Positions 37,442 through 46,551 are shown, counted from the stretch's first letter. The stretch: 64,000 bases of DNA from Streptomyces qaidamensis (GCF_001611795.1 NZ_CP015098.1:8804001-8868000); one strand, 5' to 3'. The notes: a model not told the origin generated them from the letters alone. A program made the numbers and translations.

Positions 37442-38403
37442 GCACTCCGGAAGACAGGACGACGGAGGAGCCGCGAGAGGGCGGGACGCCGGGCGCGCCG
37501 CACGAGGGCATGACCCCGGGCGTGCCGCGCGAAGGCGTGACGCGGGGCGCGCCTCATCTGGGCGCGACGCCGAGCACCGCGCAGGCCACGACGGCGGGCC
37601 CGCAGCTCGGCTCCCCCCTGCGCGCCGACTGCGCGACCGACATCGACGGCCGGATCACCTTCCGCCTGCCGCCGTTCCCCGGCGCACACCCCCGGCTGCT
37701 CCTGCGGCTGCGGCCCAAGAAGGGGCGCTCGGAGACGACCCGGCACCTCCTCGACCTGGACTCCGACCGGCCCGACGGCCACCGGCACGCCGTGCTGGAA
37801 CCGCACCCCCTCCTCGACGAGGGCCGCTGGGACGTGTACCTGCTGCCGGAACCGGGTGCCGAGCGCCGGCGGCTGCGACCCGGCCTGCGGGATCTGCGCA
37901 GCCTCGTCGACGGCCACCTGCGCGACCGCCCCGCGCCGGTCGCGGTCAGGATCCCCTACGTCACGAAGGACGGCTTCCTCGCCCTCAGGGCATGGCGGCG
38001 CACCGCCCACGTGGAGGCCCGCACCATCGACGTCACGGACCGGACCATGACGGTCACGGCCCGTCTGCACGGCGCCGAGCTCCATGCGGACGCCACCGTG
38101 CGTCTGCGTCTGCGCGGCACCGACACCGTACGGACCCTCCGCCCCCGGACCGACGACGACGCCAGGGGCTTCTCCTTCACCGTCGGGCCCGGGGACCTGG
38201 CGGACGGCGGTGGGGGAGCGGCCCGCGTCTGGGACGCCTTCGTCCGCCCGGCGGACGGTGCACCGCCGATCAGGGTCGGCCGGCTGCTCGACGACGTGGC
38301 GGACCGCAAACACGTGTACGTCTACCCGGCGATCGAGAGGGACGGTTCCGCTCTCCGCCCCTACTACACCGTCGACAACGACCTCGCGATAGAGGTGACG
38401 TAA
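37438..38403 (+). CDS. Glycosyltransferase-associated hypothetical protein
   Basis: A 321-residue protein translationally coupled to the GT4 gene. Residues 12-47 are four 9-residue repeats (PREGGTPGA, PHEGMTPGV, PREGVTRGA, PHLGATPST). The remainder is beta-rich (ITFRLPPFPGAHPRLLLRLR, TMTVTARLHGAELHADATVR) and ends KHVYVYPAIERDGSALRPYY, a pattern seen in actinobacterial 'transferase' companion proteins. No catalytic site recognised; likely a glycan-binding or accessory partner. Confidence 0.7.
   Translation: MSTPEDRTTEEPREGGTPGAPHEGMTPGVPREGVTRGAPHLGATPSTAQATTAGPQLGSPLRADCATDIDGRITFRLPPFPGAHPRLLLRLRPKKGRSETTRHLLDLDSDRPDGHRHAVLEPHPLLDEGRWDVYLLPEPGAERRRLRPGLRDLRSLVDGHLRDRPAPVAVRIPYVTKDGFLALRAWRRTAHVEARTIDVTDRTMTVTARLHGAELHADATVRLRLRGTDTVRTLRPRTDDDARGFSFTVGPGDLADGGGGAARVWDAFVRPADGAPPIRVGRLLDDVADRKHVYVYPAIERDGSALRPYYTVDNDLAIEVT
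37471..37578 (+). repeat. Four 27-bp in-frame degenerate repeats
   Basis: Encodes four consecutive 9-residue units at the N-terminus of the protein at 37438-38403, alternating PRE and PHE/PHL starts. The codons are divergent enough to show that the amino-acid pattern, not only the DNA, has been kept. Confidence 0.7.
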
Positions 38404-38593
38404 GACCGATTCGCCGAAATGCCCGAAATGAAAATCCCTGGAGTTTCGGATGGTCGTTTCGGTGATGTGCCGCGACAGCGATGTGTGGATTTTGTGCAAA
38501 GCGGCGGCAAAAGGGGCCAGGGGCTTGTTCTCAACAGCCGCAAATCGGGAGGGGACTTGCGGCTATAACCAAACTCAAGTACCTAGATGAATC

Positions 38594-39253
38594 ATGAACC
38601 TGTTCAACCGCGTTGTGCCGTCCCGCCGGCAGGCACAGCTCCCCCCACAGCGCCCCGTCGGCGCACCGGCATCCTCCACCGCCGTGCTGCCGGACCCCAA
38701 CCTGGCCGACCTGTCCGGTGAATGGGTCGTCGACCCCGCGCACAGCAGGATCGGCTTCTCCGTCCGGCACGCCATGGTGACCACCGTGCGCGGTTGTTTC
38801 CTGGAGTACGAAAGTCGGCTCTACTTCGACGCGTACGACCCCACACGGTCACGGGCCGACATCACTCTGTTCACCGCGAGTGTGGATACCGGTGTGGAAC
38901 AACGCGACGCGCACTTGGTCGGCCGTGACTTCCTCGACGCCGCGACCTATCCGCGGATGCGCTTCACGAGCACGGGGGTGCAGCAGACGGGCCCCGACCT
39001 GTTCAGCATGTCGGGGGAACTGACCATCAAGGGGGTCTCCCGTCCCGTCGTACTCGACATGACCTATATCGGGAATGTCACCGACCCCTTCGGCTACGAC
39101 CGGGTCGGTTTCGACGGCACCACCACCATCAACCGCTCCGACTGGGGCCTGACGTACAACAGCAGGCTGGCCGAGGGCGGCGCGATGGTGAGCGAGAAGG
39201 TGCGCCTGCAGCTCGACATCGCCGCCATCCGTACGGCGCCCTCGGGCGGCTGA
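38594..39253 (+). CDS. YceI-family protein
   Basis: A 219-residue protein with a lipocalin-like YceI domain from about residue 42 (GEWVVDPAHSRIGFSVRHAM, ADITLFTASVDTGVEQRDAH, ELTIKGVSRPVVLDMTY, DWGLTYN). YceI proteins bind polyisoprenoid or similar hydrophobic ligands. No signal peptide; the first 40 residues are Pro/Ala-rich. Ribosome site is weak (AGATGA). The 190-bp gap upstream is relatively A+T-rich near 38560-38590, likely its promoter. Confidence 0.9.
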   Translation: MNLFNRVVPSRRQAQLPPQRPVGAPASSTAVLPDPNLADLSGEWVVDPAHSRIGFSVRHAMVTTVRGCFLEYESRLYFDAYDPTRSRADITLFTASVDTGVEQRDAHLVGRDFLDAATYPRMRFTSTGVQQTGPDLFSMSGELTIKGVSRPVVLDMTYIGNVTDPFGYDRVGFDGTTTINRSDWGLTYNSRLAEGGAMVSEKVRLQLDIAAIRTAPSGG

Positions 39254-39268
39254 CCGCGCCACGGCGCG

Positions 39269-39766
39269 TCACGACGGGGTGTCGGCCCCGGCCACGACCC
39301 GGAATGTGGCCGGGCCGAGCGTGAGGACCCCGTCGCTCAGAGGGCTGCACCGCACGCCGCCCCGGCCGCGCAGGGCCCGCTGCGCCCCGGGGCCGATGGT
39401 CACGTCCATCCACGCGCAGGGCCGGGCGGGGCGCTTCACGGCGAACACCACCGGCCCGGTGCCGCAGTCGAGCGAGATCGTGGCACCGACGTGCGCATCG
39501 ATGTCGATGCCCCTGAGCAGGATGTTCCGCCGGGTGTGCCGCAGATCGGCGTCGGGCGGGAGGTTCTCCGCGGCCATGATGGTCACCGCCGCGTTGCGGT
39601 GGGCGGGCCGGGCGTAGTAGCGGTCGCCGACCAGTCCCAGCTCGCTGCGCACCTCGACCCGGCTGACCCGCTCGTCGGACGGACCGGGGGACACTCCGTC
39701 GGACGGCCGTCCGGACATCCGGTGCGCGGGCGACACCAGGAGCTGCAGTACCTCCACCTCGGTCAT
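39269..39766 (-). CDS. MOSC-domain protein
   Basis: A 165-residue single-domain MOSC protein (VEVRSELGLVGDRYYARPAH, RRNILLRGIDIDAHVGATIS, and CAWMDVTIGPGAQRALRGRG with the conserved Cys). MOSC domains carry sulfur or molybdenum cofactor chemistry; stand-alone members may deliver or reduce N-hydroxylated substrates. ATG 39766 preferred (GGGTGGG upstream) over a TTG at 39790. Convergent with yceI. Confidence 0.88.
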   Translation of the reverse strand: MTEVEVLQLLVSPAHRMSGRPSDGVSPGPSDERVSRVEVRSELGLVGDRYYARPAHRNAAVTIMAAENLPPDADLRHTRRNILLRGIDIDAHVGATISLDCGTGPVVFAVKRPARPCAWMDVTIGPGAQRALRGRGGVRCSPLSDGVLTLGPATFRVVAGADTPS

Positions 39767-39822
39767 GACGCCCACCCTACGTTTCGGCAACCCACCGTCG
39801 AGTGGCCCCGAGCCTCAGCCAG

Positions 39823-40827
39823 TCACTCCCGCCGCCCGGGCCCGCGGTCCTCCAGCGGAGCCCGGCCGTCCGCCGCCTCGCCCGCGGTCAGATGTTCCAG
39901 GACCTCGACCAGTTCCTGGCAGGCGCGCTCCACGGAGCGCCGTGTGTAGATCTGCTCGGTGATCACTGAGGACAGGATCAGGGCGGTGAGTGCCATCGCC
40001 CCGTTGAAGGCCTGCAGCTTCATCATCACCTCGACCCGGCTGATTCGTTCGAACGGCCCCACCCGGTCGGTCGCGGCCACCGTGGTCATGACGGAGGCGA
40101 ACAGCGCGCACAGCAGGCTGCCGGCCAGCTGGAACCGCAGAGCCGCCCAGATCAGCAGGGGATAGACGAGGAACAGCAGACTGACGGAGCTGCGCGCGGC
40201 CAGGGGTACGAGGCAGCAGGCGATGACGGTGAGCCCCACGGCCTCCTTCCAGCGCGACAAGGGCAGCGGCAGGCGCACCCGGGACAGCAGGAGCAGTACC
40301 GGCGTGACGATGAGCACGCCCATGGCGTCACCCACCCACCAGGCCAGCCAGACCGCCCAGAAGCCGGACGGTTCGATCCTGTCGGTGGCGAGCAGGGTGC
40401 CGGCGCCGGTGGTCGCGCCGATCAGCATCGCGGTGAACGCGCCGAGGAAGACCAGGGCCAGCCCGTCCCGCAGCCGGGCGAGATCGGTGCGGAAGCCGGC
40501 CCGTCGCAGCAGCAGGTAACCGACGACGGGGGCGGCCGTGTTGCCCGCCAGGACGCAGAGAGCGGACGGCGTCAGGGAGGTGAGGGAGAGGATGACGAAG
40601 AAGGCGCCCAGGGCGATACCGGGCCAGCAGCGCAGCCCGAGAAGGAGCAGGCAGGCCACCGAGACGCCGGTGGGCGGCCAGATGGGGGTGACGACCGCGC
40701 CTTCGACGACCAGTTCCCGCAACAGCCCCAGCTGCGCCGACCCGTAGTAGCAGGCGGCGACGGCCGGCGTCTGCAGAGCGACGACGACCGGCTTGCGCAG
40801 ATCCTGGCTACCCACCACAGCAGCCAT
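39823..40827 (-). CDS. MASE1-type membrane sensor protein
   Basis: A 334-residue protein with about eight TM helices matching the MASE1 sensory domain (GLLRELVVEGAVVTPIWPPT, GVSVACLLLLGLRCWPGIAL, GFWAVWLAWWVGDAMGVLIV, VYPLLIWAALRFQLAGSLLC). MASE1 is normally fused to an output domain; here it ends in a short cytoplasmic helix (TRRSVERACQELVEVLEHL). The output is probably the PP2C encoded 50 bp upstream on the same strand. A G+C-rich hairpin (40834-40850) sits in that gap. Confidence 0.85.
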   Translation of the reverse strand: MAAVVGSQDLRKPVVVALQTPAVAACYYGSAQLGLLRELVVEGAVVTPIWPPTGVSVACLLLLGLRCWPGIALGAFFVILSLTSLTPSALCVLAGNTAAPVVGYLLLRRAGFRTDLARLRDGLALVFLGAFTAMLIGATTGAGTLLATDRIEPSGFWAVWLAWWVGDAMGVLIVTPVLLLLSRVRLPLPLSRWKEAVGLTVIACCLVPLAARSSVSLLFLVYPLLIWAALRFQLAGSLLCALFASVMTTVAATDRVGPFERISRVEVMMKLQAFNGAMALTALILSSVITEQIYTRRSVERACQELVEVLEHLTAGEAADGRAPLEDRGPGRRE

Positions 40828-40877
40828 GAGACACCGGGGCCGCAGCCCCGGCGAGGCGGGAGCGCGTGTCGTGCGCC

Positions 40878-41708
40878 CTATGGCTGAGCGTCCGGCCCGT
40901 CGAGGCCGACCACCAGGACGGCGGCGTCGTCGTCGTGCCCCACACGCTCGGCCCCCTTGATCACGGCGGCCGCGAGTGTGTCCACGTCCATGCCCGCCAC
41001 CGCCGCGATGCCCGCGAGCCGCGTCACTTGGTCCAGGCCCTCCTCCAGCCGCATCGACGGGCCCTCCACGACACCGTCCGTGAGCAGGACGAACACGCCG
41101 CCCGTGGTGAGTTCGTACCGCGTCACCGGGTACGGCATCCCCGCCTGCACCCCGAGGGGTGGCCCGCCCTCGTCCTCGGTGACGCCGGACTTCCCGTCCG
41201 CCGTGGCCCAGATGCAGGGCAGATGGCCGGCCCGCGCGCTCTCCAGCACCCCGGCACACGGGTCGAGCCGCATGAACGTGCAGGTGGCGAACAGGTCGGA
41301 GCCTAGAGACAGCAGCAGATCGTTGGTCCGGGCCAGCACTTCGCCCGGTTCACTGGTGACGGAGGCCAGCGCCCGCAGCCCGGCCCGCACCTGTCCCATG
41401 AAGGCTGCGGCCTCGATGTTGTGGCCCTGGACGTCGCCGATGGCCAGACCGATCCGGCCGTCGCCCAGGGTGAAGGCGTCGTACCAGTCGCCGCCCACGT
41501 TGAGGCCCTGGCACGCGGGTGTGTAGCGCACGGCCAGATGCAGCCGACGGGCGACGGGCAGGTCCCGCGGCAGCATGCCGCGCTGCAGCGCGATCGCCAG
41601 CTCGACCCGGGACCGCTGCATCTCGGCCTGCGCGCGCGCCTGAGCTGTCAAGGCCCCGAGCCTGGTCAGCAGCTCGTCGCCGTCGTCCGTCGTGCCGGTG
41701 CGGGACAT
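40878..41708 (-). CDS. SpoIIE-type PP2C serine/threonine phosphatase
   Basis: A 276-residue cytoplasmic phosphatase. N-terminal coiled coil (AQARAQAEMQRSRVELAIAL) then metal-binding motifs GGDWYDAF, AIGDVQGHN, LLTDGVVEG and HDDDAAVLV. It dephosphorylates STAS anti-anti-sigma factors in partner-switching. The N-terminal coiled coil without any sensor suggests that sensing is supplied in trans by the MASE1 protein in the same operon. Confidence 0.9.
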   Translation of the reverse strand: MSRTGTTDDGDELLTRLGALTAQARAQAEMQRSRVELAIALQRGMLPRDLPVARRLHLAVRYTPACQGLNVGGDWYDAFTLGDGRIGLAIGDVQGHNIEAAAFMGQVRAGLRALASVTSEPGEVLARTNDLLLSLGSDLFATCTFMRLDPCAGVLESARAGHLPCIWATADGKSGVTEDEGGPPLGVQAGMPYPVTRYELTTGGVFVLLTDGVVEGPSMRLEEGLDQVTRLAGIAAVAGMDVDTLAAAVIKGAERVGHDDDAAVLVVGLDGPDAQP

Positions 41709-41832
41709 TGATCACTCCGGCGAGAAAGGCCACGGTAGGTGACGACCGAGAAGGTAAATCACCTGATTTACGTCCATAGGATGATACGCAGGTGAGCGCT
41801 TCAGCGACGACTTCACGCCCCTCCGGGAGCCC

Positions 41833-42636
41833 TCACGGAGCTGGTCGCTCCGCTCCGGGATCCGTCCGTCGCCCCACCGCCGCCAGTACGAACGTCACAC
41901 TGATGAGCAGCGCCCAGGCCCCGAACTTCTCCACCCCCACCGGCTCCCAGCCGTGCTGCTGATACGGATAGCGCCACGCGCCGACCAAGGTGGCCAGATT
42001 CTCCGCCACCCACAGGAAGAACCCGATCAGCACGAAAGACAACGCCAGCGGCATCCGCCGGCGCACCCCCCGTACCGTGAAGCGCACCGACGTCCTCAGC
42101 GTGACGGCCACGAGCAGCCCGGCCAGCACCCAGCGCGCGTCGGGCAGCCAGTGGTGGCTGAAGAAGTTGACGTATATGGCCGCGGCGACCACGGCCGTCG
42201 CCCGGGGCCGGTACCGCACGAGCTCCAGATCGAACAGATGCCAGGCCCGGCAGACGTAGCTGCCCACGGCCGCGTACAGAAACCCGCCGTACAGGGGGAC
42301 ACCGGCGAATTTCAGCACGCCCGGCTCCGGGTAGCTCCAGGAGCCGAGCGCCACCTTCACCAGCTCGAAGGCCAGACCGATGACATGGCAGACGGCGATG
42401 ACGGTGATGTCCCGCCCGCTCTCCCAGCCGCGAGCCCAGAACAGCAGCGTGAGCAGCACACCGTAGACCACCAGCAAGTCGTAGCGAGCCACCGGCAGTT
42501 CGGGCAGAAGCGCGGACACGGCCACGCCGGACAGCAGGGCGAAGGCGAACGCGCAGGCCCGCGTCTGCGTCCAGGCGAACGCGAGCAGCTGGCGAACCGG
42601 TGCGGCCAAGGGGCCGGCGACGCTTGCAGGGATCAT
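41833..42636 (-). CDS. DUF817 integral membrane protein
   Basis: A 267-residue protein with about eight TM helices (CAFAFALLSGVAVSALLPEL, YDLLVVYGVLLTLLFWARGW, GFLYAAVGSYVCRAWHLFDL, LALSFVLIGFFLWVAENLAT) and the family blocks ELVKVALGSWSYPEP and VNFFSHHWLPDARW. DUF817 has no known function. The His pair in HHWLPD is conserved and membrane-adjacent, possibly metal-binding (inference). Confidence 0.85.
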   Translation of the reverse strand: MIPASVAGPLAAPVRQLLAFAWTQTRACAFAFALLSGVAVSALLPELPVARYDLLVVYGVLLTLLFWARGWESGRDITVIAVCHVIGLAFELVKVALGSWSYPEPGVLKFAGVPLYGGFLYAAVGSYVCRAWHLFDLELVRYRPRATAVVAAAIYVNFFSHHWLPDARWVLAGLLVAVTLRTSVRFTVRGVRRRMPLALSFVLIGFFLWVAENLATLVGAWRYPYQQHGWEPVGVEKFGAWALLISVTFVLAAVGRRTDPGAERPAP

Positions 42637-42663
42637 GGTGCCCTGTAGGACGGACCGGTTCGC

Positions 42664-43278
42664 CTACCGGTTGCAGTGAACCTCCCTGCCCGCAGCCAGG
42701 GCGCCCCCGCACTCCCGCGCCTGAGCCGCGGCCTGCCGCAACAGCCGGGACAGCAGCCGATCGGCTTCCGGCGCGGCGCACAGCACCCGGAGCGCCTGCT
42801 CCAGGCGTCGGCGCCCCGGCCCGCGCCACCACAGCAGATCGGCGATCCGGACCGACGGACCACCGGCGGGCGCGTCGGCGAGTCGCTCCGCCCTCCGCCG
42901 GCACGCCCGGCCGTTCCGCGCCAGACGCCGCGACGCGGGGCGCACCCGGCGTGCCGCGTCCACGACCATGCCGACGAGCAGCGGCGGGTAGGCACGGCCC
43001 GCTGGGCGGGCGTCGGCGAGGTCGGCGGCCAGTGGCCACAGGGCGTGCCGGGCGTCGTCGCCGACGCTGTCGTTGACCACCCGGGCCAGGGCCGCGAGCG
43101 CCGGATGCGTCCCGGCCGGGCTGTCGGTGAAGCGGCCGGTGGCCAGCAGTCCGGCGGCCTCCATCAGACAGGCACCGTCGTCCGGGTGCAGATGGGCGAA
43201 ACGCGCCGGCACCGGAAGGCCGGACGGGAGCCGGGCAGGCGACTCCACGGACGCCGGGCGGCCGGGAAGAGCGATCAT
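42664..43278 (-). CDS. Hypothetical protein, 204 aa
   Basis: Soluble Arg/Ala-rich helical protein (MEAAGLLATGRFTDSPAGTH, WPLAADLADARPAGRAYPPL, LEQALRVLCAAPEADRLLSR). No motif recognised. The G/C third-position bias supports coding. It lies 19 bp downstream of the PiT transporter gene, probably co-transcribed, and 27 bp upstream of DUF817. Confidence 0.6.
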   Translation of the reverse strand: MIALPGRPASVESPARLPSGLPVPARFAHLHPDDGACLMEAAGLLATGRFTDSPAGTHPALAALARVVNDSVGDDARHALWPLAADLADARPAGRAYPPLLVGMVVDAARRVRPASRRLARNGRACRRRAERLADAPAGGPSVRIADLLWWRGPGRRRLEQALRVLCAAPEADRLLSRLLRQAAAQARECGGALAAGREVHCNR

Positions 43279-43297
43279 GGGCGGCCTCCGACTGTGC

Positions 43298-44296
43298 TCA
43301 CACAGGCGTGACGGCGTGCAGGAAGAGGTAGAGCGCCGCGGCAGGGACCCCCGCGCCGGGAAACGTGAGGAGCCAGGCGGTGCCGATCGAACGGGCCACC
43401 TGCCAGCGTACGTCGGAGAAGCGCCGGGTGGCCCCGGAACCCAGGATGGCGGCGGTGATGGTCTGCGTGGTGGAGATCGGCGCCTTCACCAGGAACGCGG
43501 TGGTGTAGAGGACGGCCGCGGCAGCGGTCTCGGCGGCGAAGCCGCGCGGCGGATCGAGGTGCACGATGCGCCGCCCCAGGGTGGTGATGATGCGACGCCC
43601 GCCGCTGTACGTACCGGCGGCCATGGCGGCCGCCACGGCGGCGATCACCCACACCGGCACCGAGAAGTCGTCCTGCCAGCCGGCCGTGACCAGCGCCAGC
43701 ACGATGACCCCCATGGTCTTCTGCGCGTCCTGCAAGCCGTGCCCCAGCCCCATGGCGGCGGCCGAGACGGTCTGCGCCATACGGAACCGCCGTGTGGTAC
43801 GCCGAGGCGCTGAACGGCGGAACGCCCACAGGATGCCCGTGTGCAGCAGGTACCCGAGCACCACGCCGACCAGCGGGGACAGCAGCATCGGCAGGATGAC
43901 CTTGTCCAGGATGCCCGACCAGTGCACTGTGGCGGAGGCGGCGAGCGCGGCACCGACCAGGCCGCCGATCAGGGCGTGCGAGGACGAGGTGGGCAGGCCT
44001 CGCCACCAGGTGAAGACGTTCCACCCGATGGCGCCGATGAGCGCGCACAGGACGAGCAGCAGCCCTGAAGTCGCCTCGGGAGCCCCGATGATGCCGCTTC
44101 CGACGGTCTGGGCGACCTCGGTGCCGAGGAAGGCGCCGCAGAAGTTCATCACCGCGGCCATGACGAGGGCCACGCGCGGTGTCAGGGCCCGGGTGGAGAT
44201 GGAGGTGGCGATCGCGTTGGCGGCGTCGTGGAAACCGTTGGTGAAGTCGAACGTCAGTCCCACGATGATGATCAGCACCACGAGTGTCAGCTCCAT
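43298..44296 (-). CDS. PiT-family low-affinity phosphate transporter
   Basis: A 332-residue membrane carrier with about ten TM helices. Signature duplicates: GLTFDFTNGFHDAANAIATS (12-31) in the first half and GLGHGLQDAQKTMGVIVL in the second. Imports phosphate (as metal-phosphate) with protons. Strong ribosome site AGGAGGTGATCGCGC before the ATG. No phoU-like gene is adjacent; the downstream gene is a hypothetical. Confidence 0.93.
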   Translation of the reverse strand: MELTLVVLIIIVGLTFDFTNGFHDAANAIATSISTRALTPRVALVMAAVMNFCGAFLGTEVAQTVGSGIIGAPEATSGLLLVLCALIGAIGWNVFTWWRGLPTSSSHALIGGLVGAALAASATVHWSGILDKVILPMLLSPLVGVVLGYLLHTGILWAFRRSAPRRTTRRFRMAQTVSAAAMGLGHGLQDAQKTMGVIVLALVTAGWQDDFSVPVWVIAAVAAAMAAGTYSGGRRIITTLGRRIVHLDPPRGFAAETAAAAVLYTTAFLVKAPISTTQTITAAILGSGATRRFSDVRWQVARSIGTAWLLTFPGAGVPAAALYLFLHAVTPV

Positions 44297-44435
44297 GCGC
44301 GATCACCTCCTGCCGTCCGGCCGCAGGCTTCCATCGTGCGCACACCGGAGGGAGACCGGCTGCGCGACTACGCCACGTGAGGCGAGCCGCCCGACGGAAC
44401 CCGGGGACACGGATGCCCCGCTTTACGGTGTCCTG

Positions 44436-45035
44436 ATGCGATCTGTTCCTACATGGGCTCTGGTGTCATCGGGGTGCGCGCCGCTCTTCCTGATCCTGGG
44501 CTGGCTGGTGGCGGCGTCGCTGCAGGGTCCCCCCTACGACCCCGCAGCCCAGACGATCAGTGTCCTGGCCGCGCCCGGGAACTCGGGGTCCTGGGTGATG
44601 ACAGCGGCGTTCATCGCGCTGGGGTTCTGTCACCTGCTGACGGCCTGGGGCCTGCGCCCGGCCGCGACCGCGGGGCGGACGGCCCTGGCGGCCGGAGGTG
44701 TGTCGGCGCTGGCGGTGGCCATGTTCCCGGCGCCGAGCAGCGGCGGGTCCCTGAGTCATGGTTCCGTGGCCGCCGTGGCCTTCACCCTCCTGGCAGCCTG
44801 GCCCGTCCTCGCGGCCCGGGCCGGTACCGCCGTGCCGTGGGCCCTGCGCCCCTTCCCCTCTCTGGCGGCGACCGCGGTCATGGCGGCCGGCGCGGCCTGG
44901 TTCCTGATCGAGCTGCACCTCCACGGCGTGGCCGGCGTGGCCGAGCGCGCGGTGACGACCCTCCAGTCGGTCTGGCCCTTGGTGGTCGTCCACTCCTGCC
45001 TGCGCGGATCCCCGCGCGACGGGTGCCGGCGCTGA
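44436..45035 (+). CDS. DUF998 membrane protein
   Basis: A 199-residue protein with about six TM helices (PLFLILGWLVAASLQGPPYD with the DUF998 PYDP motif, TAAFIALGFCHLLTAWGL, LAATAVMAAGAAWFLIELHL). No ribosome site precedes the ATG; TACGGT at 44424-44429 six bases upstream could be a -10 of a leaderless mRNA, though no good -35 is visible. Function unknown. Divergent from PiT. Confidence 0.82.
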   Translation: MRSVPTWALVSSGCAPLFLILGWLVAASLQGPPYDPAAQTISVLAAPGNSGSWVMTAAFIALGFCHLLTAWGLRPAATAGRTALAAGGVSALAVAMFPAPSSGGSLSHGSVAAVAFTLLAAWPVLAARAGTAVPWALRPFPSLAATAVMAAGAAWFLIELHLHGVAGVAERAVTTLQSVWPLVVVHSCLRGSPRDGCRR

Positions 45036-45080
45036 CCGAGCAGTCCGAAGCATTGACAGGTACGGACCAAGAGACGACTC

Positions 45081-45094
45081 TGAGAGCGCTCTCA
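45081..45094. promoter_or_regulatory. LacI-family operator, perfect 14-bp palindrome
   Basis: TGAGAGCGCTCTCA, 39 bp before the GH64 start, identical to the core of the site at 34132-34147. Two exact copies before two polysaccharide-linked secreted proteins imply a shared regulator. Confidence 0.85.
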
Positions 45095-45132
45095 AAGTTC
45101 TGAATCGGTCAACTGTTGAACGGAGGCAGCGC

Positions 45133-46338
45133 GTGTTGCGAACTCTCAGGCGCCGGGCCACGGCCGCGGGGCTGTCCCTCGCCACGGTGCTCGCCGGCTC
45201 ACTGCTGGCGACCGGGACGGGCGCTCCGGCCCACGCCGCCGTCCCGGCGACGATCCCACTGAAGATCACCAACAACTCGGCCCGCGGCGAGCAGCTGTAC
45301 ATCTACAACCTCGGCACGGAACTCTCGACCGGTCGGCAGGGCTGGGCCGACGCGGCCGGCACCTTCCACCCCTGGCCGGCGGGCGGCAATCCGCCGACCC
45401 CCGCTCCCGACGCCTCGATCCCGGGCCCGGCCGCGGGCCAGTCGGCCACGATCCGCATGCCCAAGTTCTCCGGCCGCGTGTACTTCTCCTACGGCCAGAA
45501 GCTGGCCTTCAGGCTCACCACCGGAGGCCTGGTCCAGCCGGCGGTGCAGAACCCGTCCGACCCCAACCGGAACATCCTGTTCAACTGGTCGGAGTACACG
45601 CTCAACGACTCCGGCCTGTGGATCAACAGCACACAGGTCGACATGTTCTCCGCCCCCTACGCGGTGGGAGTGCAGCGAGCCGACGGCAGCACCGCGAGCA
45701 CCGGCCGGCTCAAGCCCGGCGGATACAACGGCTTCTTCAACGCCCTCAAGGGGCAGCCCGGCGGCTGGGCCAACCTGATCCAGACCCGCTCCGACGGCAC
45801 CGTACTGCGCGCGCTGTCACCGCTGTACGGCCTGGAGACCGGCGCCCTGCCGGCCACCGTCATGGACGACTACATCAACCGTGTCTGGCAGAAGTACTCC
45901 ACGTCGACCCTGACGGTCGCCCCCTTCACCGACCGGCCCGGCACGAAGTACTACGGCCGGGTCTCCGGCGGCGTCATGAACTTCACCGACAGCGCCGGTG
46001 CCGTCGTCACCACCTTCCAGAAGCCGGACGCATCCTCCGTCTTCGGCTGCCACAGGAGGCTCGACGCCCCGAACGACCAGGTGCGCGGGCCGATATCGCG
46101 CACCCTGTGTGCCGGCTTCAACCGCTCCACGCTGCTGGTCAACTCCAGCCAGCCCGACGCCAGTGCCGCCGACTTCTACAAGGACAACGTCACCAATCAC
46201 TACGCGCGCAAGATCCACGCGCAGATGGCGGACGGAAAGGCGTACGCCTTCGCGTTCGACGACGTGGGCCACCATGAATCGCTCGTCCACGACGGCAACC
46301 CGCGCCAGGCCTACCTCACGCTCGATCCCCTCAACTGA
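45133..46338 (+). CDS. Secreted GH64 beta-1,3-glucanase
   Basis: A 401-residue secreted endo-beta-1,3-glucanase (laminaripentaose-producing type). Signal peptide 1-36 (cleavage after AHA). GH64 features: thaumatin-like beta domain start (IPLKITNNSARGEQLYIYNL), RVYFSYGQKLAFRLTTGG, NWSEYTLNDSGLWINSTQVD, SAPYAVGVQ, and the C-terminal YAFAFDDVGHHESLVHDGNP. Attacks fungal cell-wall glucan. GTG start with CGGAGGCAGC upstream, and a LacI-type operator before it. Confidence 0.94.
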   Translation: MLRTLRRRATAAGLSLATVLAGSLLATGTGAPAHAAVPATIPLKITNNSARGEQLYIYNLGTELSTGRQGWADAAGTFHPWPAGGNPPTPAPDASIPGPAAGQSATIRMPKFSGRVYFSYGQKLAFRLTTGGLVQPAVQNPSDPNRNILFNWSEYTLNDSGLWINSTQVDMFSAPYAVGVQRADGSTASTGRLKPGGYNGFFNALKGQPGGWANLIQTRSDGTVLRALSPLYGLETGALPATVMDDYINRVWQKYSTSTLTVAPFTDRPGTKYYGRVSGGVMNFTDSAGAVVTTFQKPDASSVFGCHRRLDAPNDQVRGPISRTLCAGFNRSTLLVNSSQPDASAADFYKDNVTNHYARKIHAQMADGKAYAFAFDDVGHHESLVHDGNPRQAYLTLDPLN

Positions 46339-46346
46339 ACGGCCCG

Positions 46347-46394
46347 GCATTGCCGCCGGCTCCGCGAACCGAACGCGGTGCCGGCGGCTTTGCC
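46347..46394 (+). terminator. Terminator after the GH64 gene
   Basis: 9-bp perfect GCCGCCGGC/GCCGGCGGC stem with an outer GGCA/TGCC pair and a TT/TT internal loop, 9 bp after the stop. The rest of the 360-bp gap to the next gene holds no further gene; a 13-bp near-repeat is at 46552 and 46591. Confidence 0.7.
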
Positions 46395-46551
46395 GTATCC
46401 CGCGGCTGCGGGGGCGGCCCGGGGCTCCGCTCCGTCGCCGGGGCGTGGCCGGGGGCGAAGGGGCTGCCCGAGGGGTGGTTCCGGGGTCAGGAGCGGCGCG
46501 GGGAGTTCGATGGCGGGTCGGCGACCACGAAGTTGGCTGTTCATCAGTTCT

